DNA of 64,000 nt, from contig NZ_JBEXCV010000005.1 of NCBI RefSeq assembly GCF_040605455.1, positions 67,116-131,115 on the forward strand, given 5' to 3'. This document shows positions 39,181 through 47,263 of this stretch, one piece after another (position 1 is the first letter of the stretch; the number at the start of each line of letters is the position of its first letter). A program made the position numbers and the translations under genes. The DNA is from Embleya sp040605455. GTDB lineage: Bacteria > Actinomycetota > Actinomycetes > Streptomycetales > Streptomycetaceae. A model generated the notes under the pieces. The model worked only from the letters and a program-made list of their open reading frames with translations. It made no database searches and was not told the origin of the DNA.

Positions 39181-40095
39181 ATGCCGACACGGGACCCGAT
39201 GTTCCAGGGGCGCAGGCTCCGAGCCTTCCTGCGCCAGACGCGCGAGGCGTGCGGGTTCATCCAGCGGGACGTCGCGGTGGAGATGGACTGGTCGCTCTCG
39301 AAGCTGATCCGGATCGAGACCGGCCAGGTGAACATCTCGACCACCGACCTCAAGGCACTGCTCCAGCACTACGGCGTGGACGAGCCCGCCCGGGTCGCCG
39401 AGTACATCGACATGGCCCGGGCCTCGAAGCAGCGCAGTTGGTGGTACCAGTACCGGAACCACATCTCCAACGAGTTCAAGGTGCTGCTTGGCTACGAGTC
39501 CTCGGCCACCGTCATCCGCAACTTCGAACCACTTCTGGTTCCGGGCCTGTTGCAGACCGAGGAGTACGCGCGCGAGGTGCTTCGGATCATGGCCCCGCCG
39601 GAGACCCCCGGCCAGGAGGACATGGTCGCGCTGCGCATGGAGCGGCAGGAGCGGTTGATCCGGCCGGACGGCCCCACCATGCACTTCATCGTGGACGAGA
39701 GCGTGATGCACCGCACCGTGGGCAACGCCGCGATCATGCGCAACCAGATCCGGCGCATGCGCGACTTCGGCGAATGGCCGAACATCACCCTGCGGGTGAT
39801 CCCGTTCTCCGCCGGCCTCTACTCCCGGGCCCGAATCGCCTACCAGCTCCTGGAGTTCCCGGAGATCGAGGACGAAGCCGTGCTGTTCATCGAGAACCCC
39901 TCGGGCGACATGATCATCCGCGAGGGCAACCAGGAGGACCCGCCGGCCGTCTCGCCGCTGTCCTATCTGGAAACGTTCTGGGGCATCGAGCAGTTGGCCT
40001 CGCGCGAGCTGGCGCCGGCCCTGCTGGACACCGCCCTCGAACGCTTCGGCCCCGGCTCGGGGCATCCGCACCCGGGCGCCGACACCGGCGAGTAG
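39181..40095 (+). CDS. Scr1-type XRE regulator with DUF5753 domain
   Basis: A 304-residue protein. Residues 10-65 form an XRE helix-turn-helix (RLRAFLRQTREACGFIQRDV, then MDWSLSKLIRIETGQ), and residues 95-285 form the DUF5753 domain (NFEPLLVPGLLQTEEYAREV, then FIVDESVMHR and RVIPFSAGLYS). This is the large streptomycete family that includes WhiJ-like and Scr1 regulators, normally encoded next to a DUF397 protein that modulates them. Here the DUF397 gene lies 620 bp away on the opposite strand. ATG at 39181 has GGGGGGCGG in front. An earlier in-frame ATG lacks family similarity. Confidence 0.88.
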   Translation: MPTRDPMFQGRRLRAFLRQTREACGFIQRDVAVEMDWSLSKLIRIETGQVNISTTDLKALLQHYGVDEPARVAEYIDMARASKQRSWWYQYRNHISNEFKVLLGYESSATVIRNFEPLLVPGLLQTEEYAREVLRIMAPPETPGQEDMVALRMERQERLIRPDGPTMHFIVDESVMHRTVGNAAIMRNQIRRMRDFGEWPNITLRVIPFSAGLYSRARIAYQLLEFPEIEDEAVLFIENPSGDMIIREGNQEDPPAVSPLSYLETFWGIEQLASRELAPALLDTALERFGPGSGHPHPGADTGE

Positions 40096-40177
40096 ACGAT
40101 GTGCGAACGGCGTAGTGGCAACAGGCCGGCTGCGTGCACGCGCGGAGCCAGGATGCGAGTTGAATACATCCTAAGAG

Positions 40178-40219
40178 CCACTTGGCTGATTGCGCGTTCC
40201 TGCGCATAATGGCAAGTGG
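40178..40219 (+). other. Structured RNA candidate (long-range hairpin)
   Basis: CCACTTG (40178-40184) pairs with CAAGTGG (40213-40219) around an inner stem between the TGCGC boxes. It lies in an unusually A/T-rich 190-nt stretch between the XRE gene and a terminator. A tiny 18-codon frame from ATG 40153 (with GGAG) spans it. This may be an untranslated regulatory RNA or leader. Confidence 0.4.
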
Positions 40220-40277
40220 TATCCGTTGCTCGATGTCGATGAGCAGCACGGTTTCGCGGCGGCCACCGCGAGGCGTA

Positions 40278-40334
40278 GAACGAGTTGTTCCGAAGTCGGA
40301 TCTCATGACTTTTCGGGGCAACTCGTTCTTTTTT
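40278..40334 (+). terminator. Intrinsic terminator with T tract downstream of the XRE gene
   Basis: Arms 40278-40294 and 40312-40328 pair over 17 bp. The only two non-Watson-Crick positions are G-T pairs, so the RNA stem is complete. It is followed by TTTTTT at 40329-40334. It ends the XRE transcript or a separate small RNA made from 40096-40328. Confidence 0.8.
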
Positions 40335-40491
40335 GCATGGTCCCTCGCATAGCCGACTCGACTCACTCTGGCGGAAGCGGACATCCCCAGGCACAATCAC
40401 TGATGAGGGCATTATCGCCGTCCACCCCGCCCCTGCACGGTACACACCGTCAGCAAGAAAGGACGCTGGATTACGGAAAGGGGGTGAACTC

Positions 40492-40614
40492 GTGCAGGAC
40501 GACTTCGAGAGGATGCTCCGCGTGATCTTTCTGCTGGTAGCCGTGGCCGCGGTGACAGCAGGAGCGCTTTATTACACGCTCCGAGCCGCCGGACTGCTCA
40601 CTCTCATCGGGTAA
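40492..40614 (+). CDS. 40-residue single-helix membrane peptide
   Basis: A GTG start behind GGAAAGGGGGTG encodes 40 residues: an acidic N-terminus (QDDFE), two Arg, one hydrophobic helix at about residues 11-28 and a short tail ending LLTLIG. The ribosome site is strong and a hairpin terminator follows, so the gene is a complete small unit. Size and layout resemble small membrane toxins or signalling peptides, but no family is recognised. It lies between the XRE regulator and the opposite-strand DUF397 gene, and this position suggests it belongs to that locus. Confidence 0.6.
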   Translation: MQDDFERMLRVIFLLVAVAAVTAGALYYTLRAAGLLTLIG

Positions 40615-40653
40615 CGGATACCAACCCACCCGGGCCTCGCGCCCATGTCATTC

Positions 40654-40677
40654 GCGGCCTGCCGTCAGGCAGGCCGC
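40654..40677. terminator. Perfect hairpin between the small peptide and DUF397 genes
   Basis: GCGGCCTGCC and GGCAGGCCGC form a 10-bp perfect stem with a GTCA loop, 40 bp after the peptide stop and 38 bp before the convergent DUF397 stop. It can serve both. Confidence 0.85.
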
Positions 40678-40714
40678 CTCGCATGTCCGGGCCCAACGCG
40701 GCGAATGGCGGCGG

Positions 40715-40903
40715 TCAGGCTCGTGGTCGGCCGGTCTCGGCCAGGAACGACCCCCACGATCGGGCCCCGAAGACCAGCCGCGGCGCCGGTGTCTTCGAGT
40801 CCCTGACCTGGACCTCGTCGGCCAGCCTGGCCTCGACGCAGTTACTCGTTGCGCTCGCGCTGCTCTTGCGCCACGCACGTCCCAGCGGATCGAACTCCGC
40901 CAT
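40715..40903 (-). CDS. DUF397 protein
   Basis: A 62-residue protein with the family signature RAWRKSSASATSNCVEARLA, then VQVRDSK, and a terminal W-x-x-FL block (SWGSFLAET). DUF397 proteins are small partners of XRE/DUF5753 regulators in actinomycetes and in some cases act like an antitoxin or modulator. ATG at 40903 has GGAGG 7 nt upstream. It is convergent to the XRE gene and the 40-residue peptide gene rather than co-directional as usual. The 290 bp beyond its start (40904-41193) hold no other gene. Confidence 0.9.
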   Translation of the reverse strand: MAEFDPLGRAWRKSSASATSNCVEARLADEVQVRDSKTPAPRLVFGARSWGSFLAETGRPRA

Positions 40904-41128
40904 GACTTGCCTCCGAAAAGGGCCGATGGAAATAGGAAAGCCGGCGACCGGATGATTCCGTGCAGGGTCGACACCTCTGCGGGTTGACCGACTTCGAGGG
41001 CGCGCGCACAGCTTAGCGCCCGAGCTCGGTCGGGAGTGAAACCCCGCCGCACCCATCCGTATGAAATCGAGGGGTGTCGCCTGGCGATTTGCCAGGTGGC
41101 GGATTGCACTGTCGCTCACCCGTTCGCA

Positions 41129-41142
41129 GCATTTCCGACCCG
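41129..41142 (+). repeat. 14-bp direct repeat, left copy
   Basis: GCATTTCCGACCCG occurs here and again, in the same orientation, at 42067-42080. The two copies bracket the gene at 41194-42051. Confidence 0.8.
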
Positions 41143-41193
41143 CCCGGATATGACCGGTGAACGAGAGAAGGCGAAAGCCGTGAATTCGGAACA

Positions 41194-42051
41194 TCAGCGT
41201 CCGGATCCGTTCTTTCCCAGTCGATCCCGGAGGCTGTCGACCAATCGGAGGAACAGGTCCGTGGGCGGGACCTTCTCCGGGTCGATGACCGTCTCTCGGA
41301 CCACCGCCACCACCGGGCCGCTGCGCACGATGCCGTAGTCCACGTATTGGTCCAGGTTGCCGTTGATCACACCCTGGGTGCGCCACGCGTCGCCGGACCG
41401 GTCCAGCGGCTCGATCCGGGGCAGGCCGTCCGCCGCCAGGTTGGGCTGGTTGCTCGGACACGGGCCGGCCATGCCGCTGGTCAGGTCCGCGGCCGCCACC
41501 TCGGCGGTGCGCTCGTCCGGGTAGCGGACCAGGACGACCTGGCCGCCGCCCTGCCCGGCGTGATTGAACACGCGCTCCTGCGCCTCCACCGCGCCGAGCC
41601 CGGAGATCGTCTGCGTCGTACACGGGCCCAGGCTGTCGGTCAGCGCCTGCCGCGTCTCCGTCACGTGCCAGTTCTCGTACACCCCCGCCACCACCGGAAA
41701 CTCCTGCGCACTGGGGTAAAGCGCATCACTGAGCGCCACCGCGGTGGTGGGTGCCGGGCTCGCCTGCGGCTGCGCCGCAGCGGCCTCCCGGCGCGGCGGC
41801 GTTCCGTCGTCGTCGGATCCGATGCCCAACAGGGTCACCCCGCCGGCGAGCACCACGAGCGAGGCGGCGCCGATCAGGGCCCGGTTGCGCAGGCGCCGGC
41901 GACGGACCGCCTTGTGGACGCCCGCGACGGGCGGCAGCGGAACCCGTGGGGCGAGGTGCACCACGAGGTCACGAAAACGCTCGTCGAGTCGCTCCACGTC
42001 GTGCTCGTCGTCCGCGTGTTCAGGGCTGTGCCGCATGTCCGAACTCGCCAT
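41194..42051 (-). CDS. Membrane-anchored extracytoplasmic protein, unknown function
   Basis: A 285-residue protein with a charged cytoplasmic head (residues 1-50), one membrane helix (about 59-76), a Pro/Ala-rich stalk and an extracytoplasmic domain (about 115-280) containing the cysteine pair in LGPCTTQTI and GPCPSNQPN. The pattern of the outer domain resembles sensor or PknH-like sensor domains (VLVRYPDERTAEVAAADL), but this is only a resemblance. The downstream kinase gene is on the same strand with 105 bp between them, so both may serve one signalling system. ATG at 42051 is one of three possible starts. Confidence 0.6.
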   Translation of the reverse strand: MASSDMRHSPEHADDEHDVERLDERFRDLVVHLAPRVPLPPVAGVHKAVRRRRLRNRALIGAASLVVLAGGVTLLGIGSDDDGTPPRREAAAAQPQASPAPTTAVALSDALYPSAQEFPVVAGVYENWHVTETRQALTDSLGPCTTQTISGLGAVEAQERVFNHAGQGGGQVVLVRYPDERTAEVAAADLTSGMAGPCPSNQPNLAADGLPRIEPLDRSGDAWRTQGVINGNLDQYVDYGIVRSGPVVAVVRETVIDPEKVPPTDLFLRLVDSLRDRLGKNGSGR

Positions 42052-42066
42052 TCCCCACTCGACCGG

Positions 42067-42080
42067 GCATTTCCGACCCG
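42067..42080 (+). repeat. 14-bp direct repeat, right copy
   Basis: Second copy of the repeat at 41129-41142, sited just upstream of the start of the gene at 41194-42051 and between it and the kinase gene. Confidence 0.8.
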
Positions 42081-42156
42081 ACAGGCCGTTCCGCATTCGA
42101 CAGGTGTTCAGTTTGACGTATGGGCCGCGCGCGATGGTTCCCGGCCGGTCGGGCGC

Positions 42157-43854
42157 TCATGACGTCTTGCGGGTGAGCGTGCCTCGCGACGTCGAGGTCA
42201 GGAAGCCGTCGCCCGGCGAGACATAGGACATGGTGGTCGAGGTCAACGACTTGAGTTCGACGTCGCCGTCCACGCAGCCCAAGTTGCGGGTCAGGTGGCT
42301 GGTCATCCGGACGCCGGTGTCGGCCGAGACCGAGAGCAGTTCCAGATCGGCCTCGCAGTCGGCCTTTTCGCCGAGTTGCCCGGTGGAGGTGAGCAGGTTG
42401 GTGCCGACCTTCTTGTCGCCCACCTTCCCACCCGTCAGCGTCATGGTGACCTGGGAAATGCTGCCCGTATCGGAGCGCATGGTCCCGGACCAGCTTCCCA
42501 GGTAGGCCTGCGGCAGGGTGCCCGAGCCGGTCGGCGGCCGGACGGTGCCCGTACCGGTGCTCGGCCCGCTGCTCGGCCGCCCGGAGGCTTGCGGGCTCGC
42601 GTCGGTCGAAGGTGCCTCGCGGCCCTCGCCGGCACCGACGCTGTCCGGGTCGTGCTTGTCGCCGGCCCACGGCCGCAGCAGCGCGAGCACGACGGCGCCC
42701 GCGATCAGCGCGACGGCGAGCGGGTACGCCCACCGGCGCCGCCACCACGGGCGGTGTGCAGGCGTCGGCGGCGGCGCATACGTCTCGGGCCCCTCCCCCG
42801 CGGGCGGTGCGGCGGCGGACGCGGAGATCCAGGGCGGCCCGGTGACGGGGCCCGGCGGGACCTGCGATGGACGAGCCGGCGCAGCGGGCGCGGGCGGGCG
42901 GTCGTCCCACGTGGGCGCGCCGGTGCCTGCGGACACGAACGAGCCCGCGTCCGGCGCGCCGTCGTCGTCGAGTTCGAGCAGTTCGACCGCGCGCCGCGAC
43001 AGCGCGGTGGTCATGTCCGGCGGCAGCCAGTTGCCCGCCACCAGGTCGGTCGTACCGTCCGGCGCCAGCGCGGCGAGCAACTCGGCGGGGGTGGGCCGGG
43101 AAGCCGCGTGCTTGGCCATGCACGCGCCGACGATCTCGCGCAGGGCGGCCGGCAGCTCGTCCAGGCGCGGCTCCTGCGCGACGATCCGGTACATCAACGC
43201 CTGTCCGCTGCCCTCGCCGAACGGTCCCGTCCCGGTCGCGGCGAACACCAGCACCGCACCGAGCGAGAACACGTCGCTGGGCGGCCCGATGTCACGCCCG
43301 TCGACCTGCTCGGGCGACATGAAGCCGGGCGAGCCGACGGCGTGCCCGGTGCGGGTGAGCACCGAGGCGTCCATCGCGCGCGAGATGCCGAAGTCGATCA
43401 CCCGCGGCCCGTCCAGGGACAGCAGCACGTTCGACGGCTTGACGTCCCGGTGCACCAGCCCGGCCTCGTGCACCGCGATCAGCGCCTCGGCCAGGCCCGC
43501 GCCGAGCGTGCGCACCGTCTCCTCGGGCAGCGGCCCGCGCCCGGACACCGCCTCGTACACGCTGTGTCCGGCGACGTAGCCGGTGACCACCCACGGGGTG
43601 CGCGCCTCGGTGTCGGCGTCCAGCACCGGCGCGGTCCAGGCACCGCCGACCCGCCGCGCGGCGTCCACCTCGCGGCGGAACCGCTCGCGAAAGGCGGAGT
43701 CGTCGGCCCACTCGGCGCGGACCACCTTGATCGCGACGATCCGACCACCTCGGTTGCGCCCGAGGTAGACCCGACCCATGCCGCCCGCCCCCAGCACGCG
43801 GAGCACCCGGTAGTCGCCGATCTGCCGCGGATCCTCGGGCTCCAGCGGTTTCAC
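42157..43854 (-). CDS. PknB-type Ser/Thr protein kinase
   Basis: A 565-residue transmembrane kinase. The N-terminal catalytic domain (residues 15-275) has the Gly-loop GAGGMGRVYLG, Lys43 in VAIKVV, the catalytic loop HRDVKPSNVLL, DFGISRA and the activation segment ending SPGFMSPEQ. All residues needed for activity are present. A Pro-rich linker leads to one membrane helix (about residue 390) and an outer domain of about 130 residues with a SWSGTMRSDTG motif and a single Cys pair, possibly a ligand sensor. GTG at 43854 has GAGGGGA in front. The target protein is unknown. Confidence 0.92.
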   Translation of the reverse strand: MKPLEPEDPRQIGDYRVLRVLGAGGMGRVYLGRNRGGRIVAIKVVRAEWADDSAFRERFRREVDAARRVGGAWTAPVLDADTEARTPWVVTGYVAGHSVYEAVSGRGPLPEETVRTLGAGLAEALIAVHEAGLVHRDVKPSNVLLSLDGPRVIDFGISRAMDASVLTRTGHAVGSPGFMSPEQVDGRDIGPPSDVFSLGAVLVFAATGTGPFGEGSGQALMYRIVAQEPRLDELPAALREIVGACMAKHAASRPTPAELLAALAPDGTTDLVAGNWLPPDMTTALSRRAVELLELDDDGAPDAGSFVSAGTGAPTWDDRPPAPAAPARPSQVPPGPVTGPPWISASAAAPPAGEGPETYAPPPTPAHRPWWRRRWAYPLAVALIAGAVVLALLRPWAGDKHDPDSVGAGEGREAPSTDASPQASGRPSSGPSTGTGTVRPPTGSGTLPQAYLGSWSGTMRSDTGSISQVTMTLTGGKVGDKKVGTNLLTSTGQLGEKADCEADLELLSVSADTGVRMTSHLTRNLGCVDGDVELKSLTSTTMSYVSPGDGFLTSTSRGTLTRKTS

Positions 43855-43994
43855 AGGACATCCCCTCATCGCGTCCGGCAGTTGGCCAGAGAATACGCGG
43901 CTGTCCGCATTTGGGGGGTCCCGGACGGCCGGTCCGGACCGGATCCGAGGTGCTTCCCTCGGGCCGGGTCCGGGCCGGCCGGCGGGTGGTCGGC

Positions 43995-45167
43995 TCAGAA
44001 CTCGACGGGCAGTGCGATCAGGCCGCGGATGAAGGACGACGGGCCGTGCGCGAGGTCGGCCTCGGGGGCCAGGCGCAGGTCGGGCAACCGGCGCAGCAGT
44101 TCCTCGAAGGCGACCCGGATCTCCAGTCGGGCCAGTGAGGAGCCGAGGCAAAAGTGCGGCCCGGTGCCGAACGCGATGTGCGGGTTGGGGGTTCGGAAGG
44201 CGTCGAAGCGCTCCGGCTCGGCGAACACCTCGGCGTCGCGATTGGCGGCCCCGTACAGCATCATCACGGTCGAGTCGGCCGGGATCACCGTGCCGTGCAG
44301 CTCCACGTCACGTGTCGTGTGCCGGGCCATGTTGACCACCGGCGACACCCAGCGCAGCGATTCCTCGACGGCCGACGGGATCAGCGTCGGGTCCTCGCGC
44401 AGCCGGGCCGATTGCTCGGGGTTGGCCAAAAGCGCGGCGATCCCGCCGGAGATCACGTTGCGCGTGGTCTCGTTGCCGCCCACGAGCAGCAGCAGGGATT
44501 CGCCGATCAGCTCGTCGAAGGACAACTTCTCGCCGTCGATCTCGGCCCCGACCAGGATTCCGATCAGGTCGTCGGAGGGGGTCTTGCGGCGGTCCTCGAT
44601 CACCTGCGTGGTGTAGGCGACGTACTCGGTGAACGCCTCGCCCGCCTTGTGGCTGAGCTCGCCGCCGTCGGAGAGCATCACCATCACGTCGGCCCAGTGC
44701 TGGAGCTGGTCGCGGTGCTCGGCGCCGACCCCGAGCATCTCGCCGATCAGCGTCATCGGCAGCGGCGCGGAGAACTGCCGGACCAGGTCGGCACTGCGAC
44801 CACCGGCGATCATCGCGTCGATCAGCGAGGTCACGATGTCCCGGACGTGCTCCTCCATCGCGGCGATCTGCCGGGGGGTGAAGCCCTTGGAGACCAGCTT
44901 GCGGCGTCGGTAGTGGGTCGGGTCGTCGGAGTCGATCATCGAGGGTTGCGGGTAGCCGATCGGGCGCGAGCCCTTGGCCGAGGAGAACAGTTCGGGGTTG
45001 CGCTCGGCCCAGGCCAGGTCGGCGTGCCGGCTCAGACCCCAGACGCCGGCGCGCTCGCTGTAGTAGACGGGCGCGTGCTCGCGCAGCCAGGCGTAGTCGG
45101 TGAAGGGGTCACCGGCGTACCAGTCCCGGTCGAGCAGGTGGATGTCGCGGGTCGTGGGAGCCGTCAT
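43995..45167 (-). CDS. Cytochrome P450 (CYP142/CYP125-like)
   Basis: A 390-residue soluble P450. The heme-binding loop is FGTGPHFCLGSSLAR, with the oxygen-activation helix GGNETTRN and the ExxR motif EESLR. Its DDPTHYRRRKLVSKGFTPR block and overall length resemble actinobacterial CYP142/CYP125-type steroid side-chain hydroxylases, which oxidise the C26/27 methyl of cholesterol or cholestenone. The exact substrate is inference. The redox partner is not in the window. ATG at 45167 follows GGAGG. It follows the TetR gene by 17 bp and is probably co-transcribed with it. Confidence 0.88.
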   Translation of the reverse strand: MTAPTTRDIHLLDRDWYAGDPFTDYAWLREHAPVYYSERAGVWGLSRHADLAWAERNPELFSSAKGSRPIGYPQPSMIDSDDPTHYRRRKLVSKGFTPRQIAAMEEHVRDIVTSLIDAMIAGGRSADLVRQFSAPLPMTLIGEMLGVGAEHRDQLQHWADVMVMLSDGGELSHKAGEAFTEYVAYTTQVIEDRRKTPSDDLIGILVGAEIDGEKLSFDELIGESLLLLVGGNETTRNVISGGIAALLANPEQSARLREDPTLIPSAVEESLRWVSPVVNMARHTTRDVELHGTVIPADSTVMMLYGAANRDAEVFAEPERFDAFRTPNPHIAFGTGPHFCLGSSLARLEIRVAFEELLRRLPDLRLAPEADLAHGPSSFIRGLIALPVEF

Positions 45168-45184
45168 GGCAAGCCTCCGGGTGA

Positions 45185-45811
45185 TCACGTATCGAGCGGG
45201 ACGAAGAGTCGGACGGCGGTACGCATCAGGTCCTGCACCTCGTCGAGCGCGCGGCCGCGTGCGGTGAGGCTGACCAGGCCGGAGAGCAGGACGTGGCCGA
45301 GCACCGTTTCGATGTCGCGCCGCCGCTCCGTATCGGCGCCGTCCTCGCGATCGGCCGCTTCGCCGAAGGCCAGGCCGGTGATCCGATGGATGCTCTGGTG
45401 GAAGGTCTCCTGCGACTGGCCGGCGGACGGGTCCGGCGCGGTCGCGGCCTGCACCACGGCCTCGGTCAGCAGCCGGTTGTCCGCGCTGACCTCGACGATC
45501 CGGCACAGCAGCGCGGCCAGCCGGCCGGCCGGGTCCGCGGGCAGCGGTCGGGCCGCGAGCTCGTCGGCGAGTTCGCCGATCCACAGCGCGGACACCTCGC
45601 TCAGCAGGTGGTTCTTCGAGGTGAAGTAGCGGTACACGGTGGCTCGGGCCACCCCCGCGCGGTCCGCGACGTCGTGCATCGTCACGGCCGCGTAGCCGCC
45701 CTCCAGGGCGAGGTCGCACGCGGCGCGCACCAGCCGCTCGCGCCGGGCCTGTTGGTCGCGGGTGAGCGATCTGGTGAGGGTGATCGTCGAACTGGTGCGG
45801 GGTTCGGCCAC
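45185..45811 (-). CDS. TetR-family regulator (KstR/KstR2-like)
   Basis: A 208-residue protein with the TetR HTH (residues 20-70): RRERLVRAACDLALEGGYAA then DVADRAGVARATVYRYFTSK. The wording of this helix-turn-helix, with GGYxAVxMxDVADRAGVAxxTxYRYFxSKNHLL, is that of KstR and KstR2, which bind steroid-CoA esters to relieve repression. It leads the leftward TetR-P450 pair and stands divergent to the CoA transferase-acyl-CoA synthetase genes, so it likely controls the whole cluster through the shared 228-bp region. Confidence 0.85.
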   Translation of the reverse strand: MAEPRTSSTITLTRSLTRDQQARRERLVRAACDLALEGGYAAVTMHDVADRAGVARATVYRYFTSKNHLLSEVSALWIGELADELAARPLPADPAGRLAALLCRIVEVSADNRLLTEAVVQAATAPDPSAGQSQETFHQSIHRITGLAFGEAADREDGADTERRRDIETVLGHVLLSGLVSLTARGRALDEVQDLMRTAVRLFVPLDT

Positions 45812-45967
45812 GGGAGAGCCTGTCCTCTGGGATCGCGCTTCGGGCTGGGTACCGCGGGCTTGATGCGAGGCCGGTGCGGGGTCGGGTGCTCGGGACGCCG
45901 GGGTCCCGGGCGGTGTGCGCCGACTCGTTCCGCGGTGATCTTGCCTACGGATGAGACGGAAGTCTAG

Positions 45968-45984
45968 TCTGACGTCTCGTCAGA
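45968..45984. promoter_or_regulatory. Palindromic operator candidate
   Basis: TCTGACG and CGTCAGA form perfect 7-bp inverted arms separated by TCT, in an A/T-richer segment between the TetR and CoA transferase genes. Confidence 0.6.
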
Positions 45985-45991
45985 TTTAGTG

Positions 45992-46004
45992 AGAACGTGT
46001 TCCA
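45992..46004. promoter_or_regulatory. KstR-box-like site
   Basis: AGAACGTGTTCCA resembles the AACNNGTT core and flanks of KstR-type boxes (TNNAACNNGTTNNA). It lies 8 bp from the palindrome and 36 bp upstream of the GTG start at 46040, inside the probable promoter. Confidence 0.45.
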
Positions 46005-46039
46005 GTAATTTCGGGGCCCGATCGATCGCCGGAGACGCC

Positions 46040-47215
46040 GTGACCGCCAGAAAAGGACCCCTCGCGGGCATTCGCGTGGTGGAGTTCGTCGGCCTCGGGC
46101 CGGGCCCGTTCTGCGGGATGCTGCTTGCCGACCTCGGTGCCGAGGTGCTGCGCGTGGACCGCGCGGACGAGGCCCGCAAGGGCTTCGCGAAGCCGCCGCG
46201 CAATCCGATGAACCGGGGCAAACACTCGATCGCGGTCGACCTCAAGCACCCGGACGGGGTCGAGCTCGCGCTGCGCCTGCTCGCCGACGCCGACGCGCTG
46301 ATCGAGCCGTTTCGACCCGGCGTGATGGAGCGCCTGGGCCTGGGTCCCGACGTGGTCGCCGAGCGCAACCCGCGGCTGGTGTACGGCCGGCTCACCGGCT
46401 GGGGCCAGACCGGGCCGCTCGCGTCGGCGGCCGGGCACGACATCGACTACATCGCGCTGGCCGGGATGCTGGAGCCGATCGGCCGGGCCGGCCAACCGCC
46501 GAGCATTCCGCTCAACCTGATCGGCGACTTCGGTGGCGGCGGCCTGCTGCTCGCTTTCGGCCTGGTCGCGGCGCTGCTGGAGGCGGGCCGCTCGGGACGG
46601 GGCCAGGTGGTGGACGCGGCGATGATCGACGGCGCCGCGACGCTGGGTGCGACCTGGTTCACCATGGGCGCCGCCGGGATGCTCGGACCTCGTGGGACCA
46701 ACATGCTCGACGGCGGCGCGCCGTTCTACGACGTGTACGAGACCGAGGACGCCAAGTACGTCGCGGTCGGCTCGATCGAGCCGAGGTTCTGGGCCGAGCT
46801 GATCCACCGACTCGGTCTGGACCGGGACCCGGTGTTCGCCGACTTCGCCAGGCAGCACGACCCGGCGCACTGGCCCGCGATGAAGGCCCGGCTCGCCGAG
46901 GTGTTCGCGGGCCGCACCCGGGACGCGTGGTGTGCGCTCCTGGAGGGCACCGAGACCTGCTTCGCGCCGGTGCTCTCCCCCGGCGAGGCGCCCGCGCACC
47001 CGCACCACGTCGAGCGCGGCACCTTCCTGCATGCCGACGGCCTGCCCGAACCGGCCCCCGCACCGCGCTTCTCCCGTACGCCCGCCGCCGTGCCGGCCCG
47101 GCCGGTGCACCCGGGACCGGCCGCACAGGGCGGCGACACCGATGTCGCGCTGGCCGGATGGGGCCTGGCCGCGGCCGAGATCGAGCGCCTGCGGGACGCG
47201 GGCGCGATCGTCTGA
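46040..47215 (+). CDS. CaiB/BaiF family CoA transferase (alpha-methylacyl-CoA racemase-like)
   Basis: A 391-residue class III CoA transferase. The start block GIRVVEFVGLGPGPFCGMLL, then GAEVLRVDR, and the central GHDIDYIALAG with Asp in LIGDFGGGG place it near the alpha-methylacyl-CoA racemases, which interconvert 2-methyl branched acyl-CoA epimers during side-chain oxidation of sterols. GTG at 46040 has GGAG 6 nt upstream. It heads the rightward operon. The racemase role fits the P450 oxidising a sterol side chain. Confidence 0.88.
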   Translation: MTARKGPLAGIRVVEFVGLGPGPFCGMLLADLGAEVLRVDRADEARKGFAKPPRNPMNRGKHSIAVDLKHPDGVELALRLLADADALIEPFRPGVMERLGLGPDVVAERNPRLVYGRLTGWGQTGPLASAAGHDIDYIALAGMLEPIGRAGQPPSIPLNLIGDFGGGGLLLAFGLVAALLEAGRSGRGQVVDAAMIDGAATLGATWFTMGAAGMLGPRGTNMLDGGAPFYDVYETEDAKYVAVGSIEPRFWAELIHRLGLDRDPVFADFARQHDPAHWPAMKARLAEVFAGRTRDAWCALLEGTETCFAPVLSPGEAPAHPHHVERGTFLHADGLPEPAPAPRFSRTPAAVPARPVHPGPAAQGGDTDVALAGWGLAAAEIERLRDAGAIV

Positions 47216-47263
47216 CTCCGCATCACCACCAGTACGGGCAACAGGTATCAGGCAGGGGATCGC

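Noticed and set aside
40190..40525. Open frame of about 110 codons on the plus strand overlapping the terminator and the small peptide gene
   Set aside because: It crosses an intrinsic terminator, lacks a ribosome site and has a composition unlike the genome's genes.
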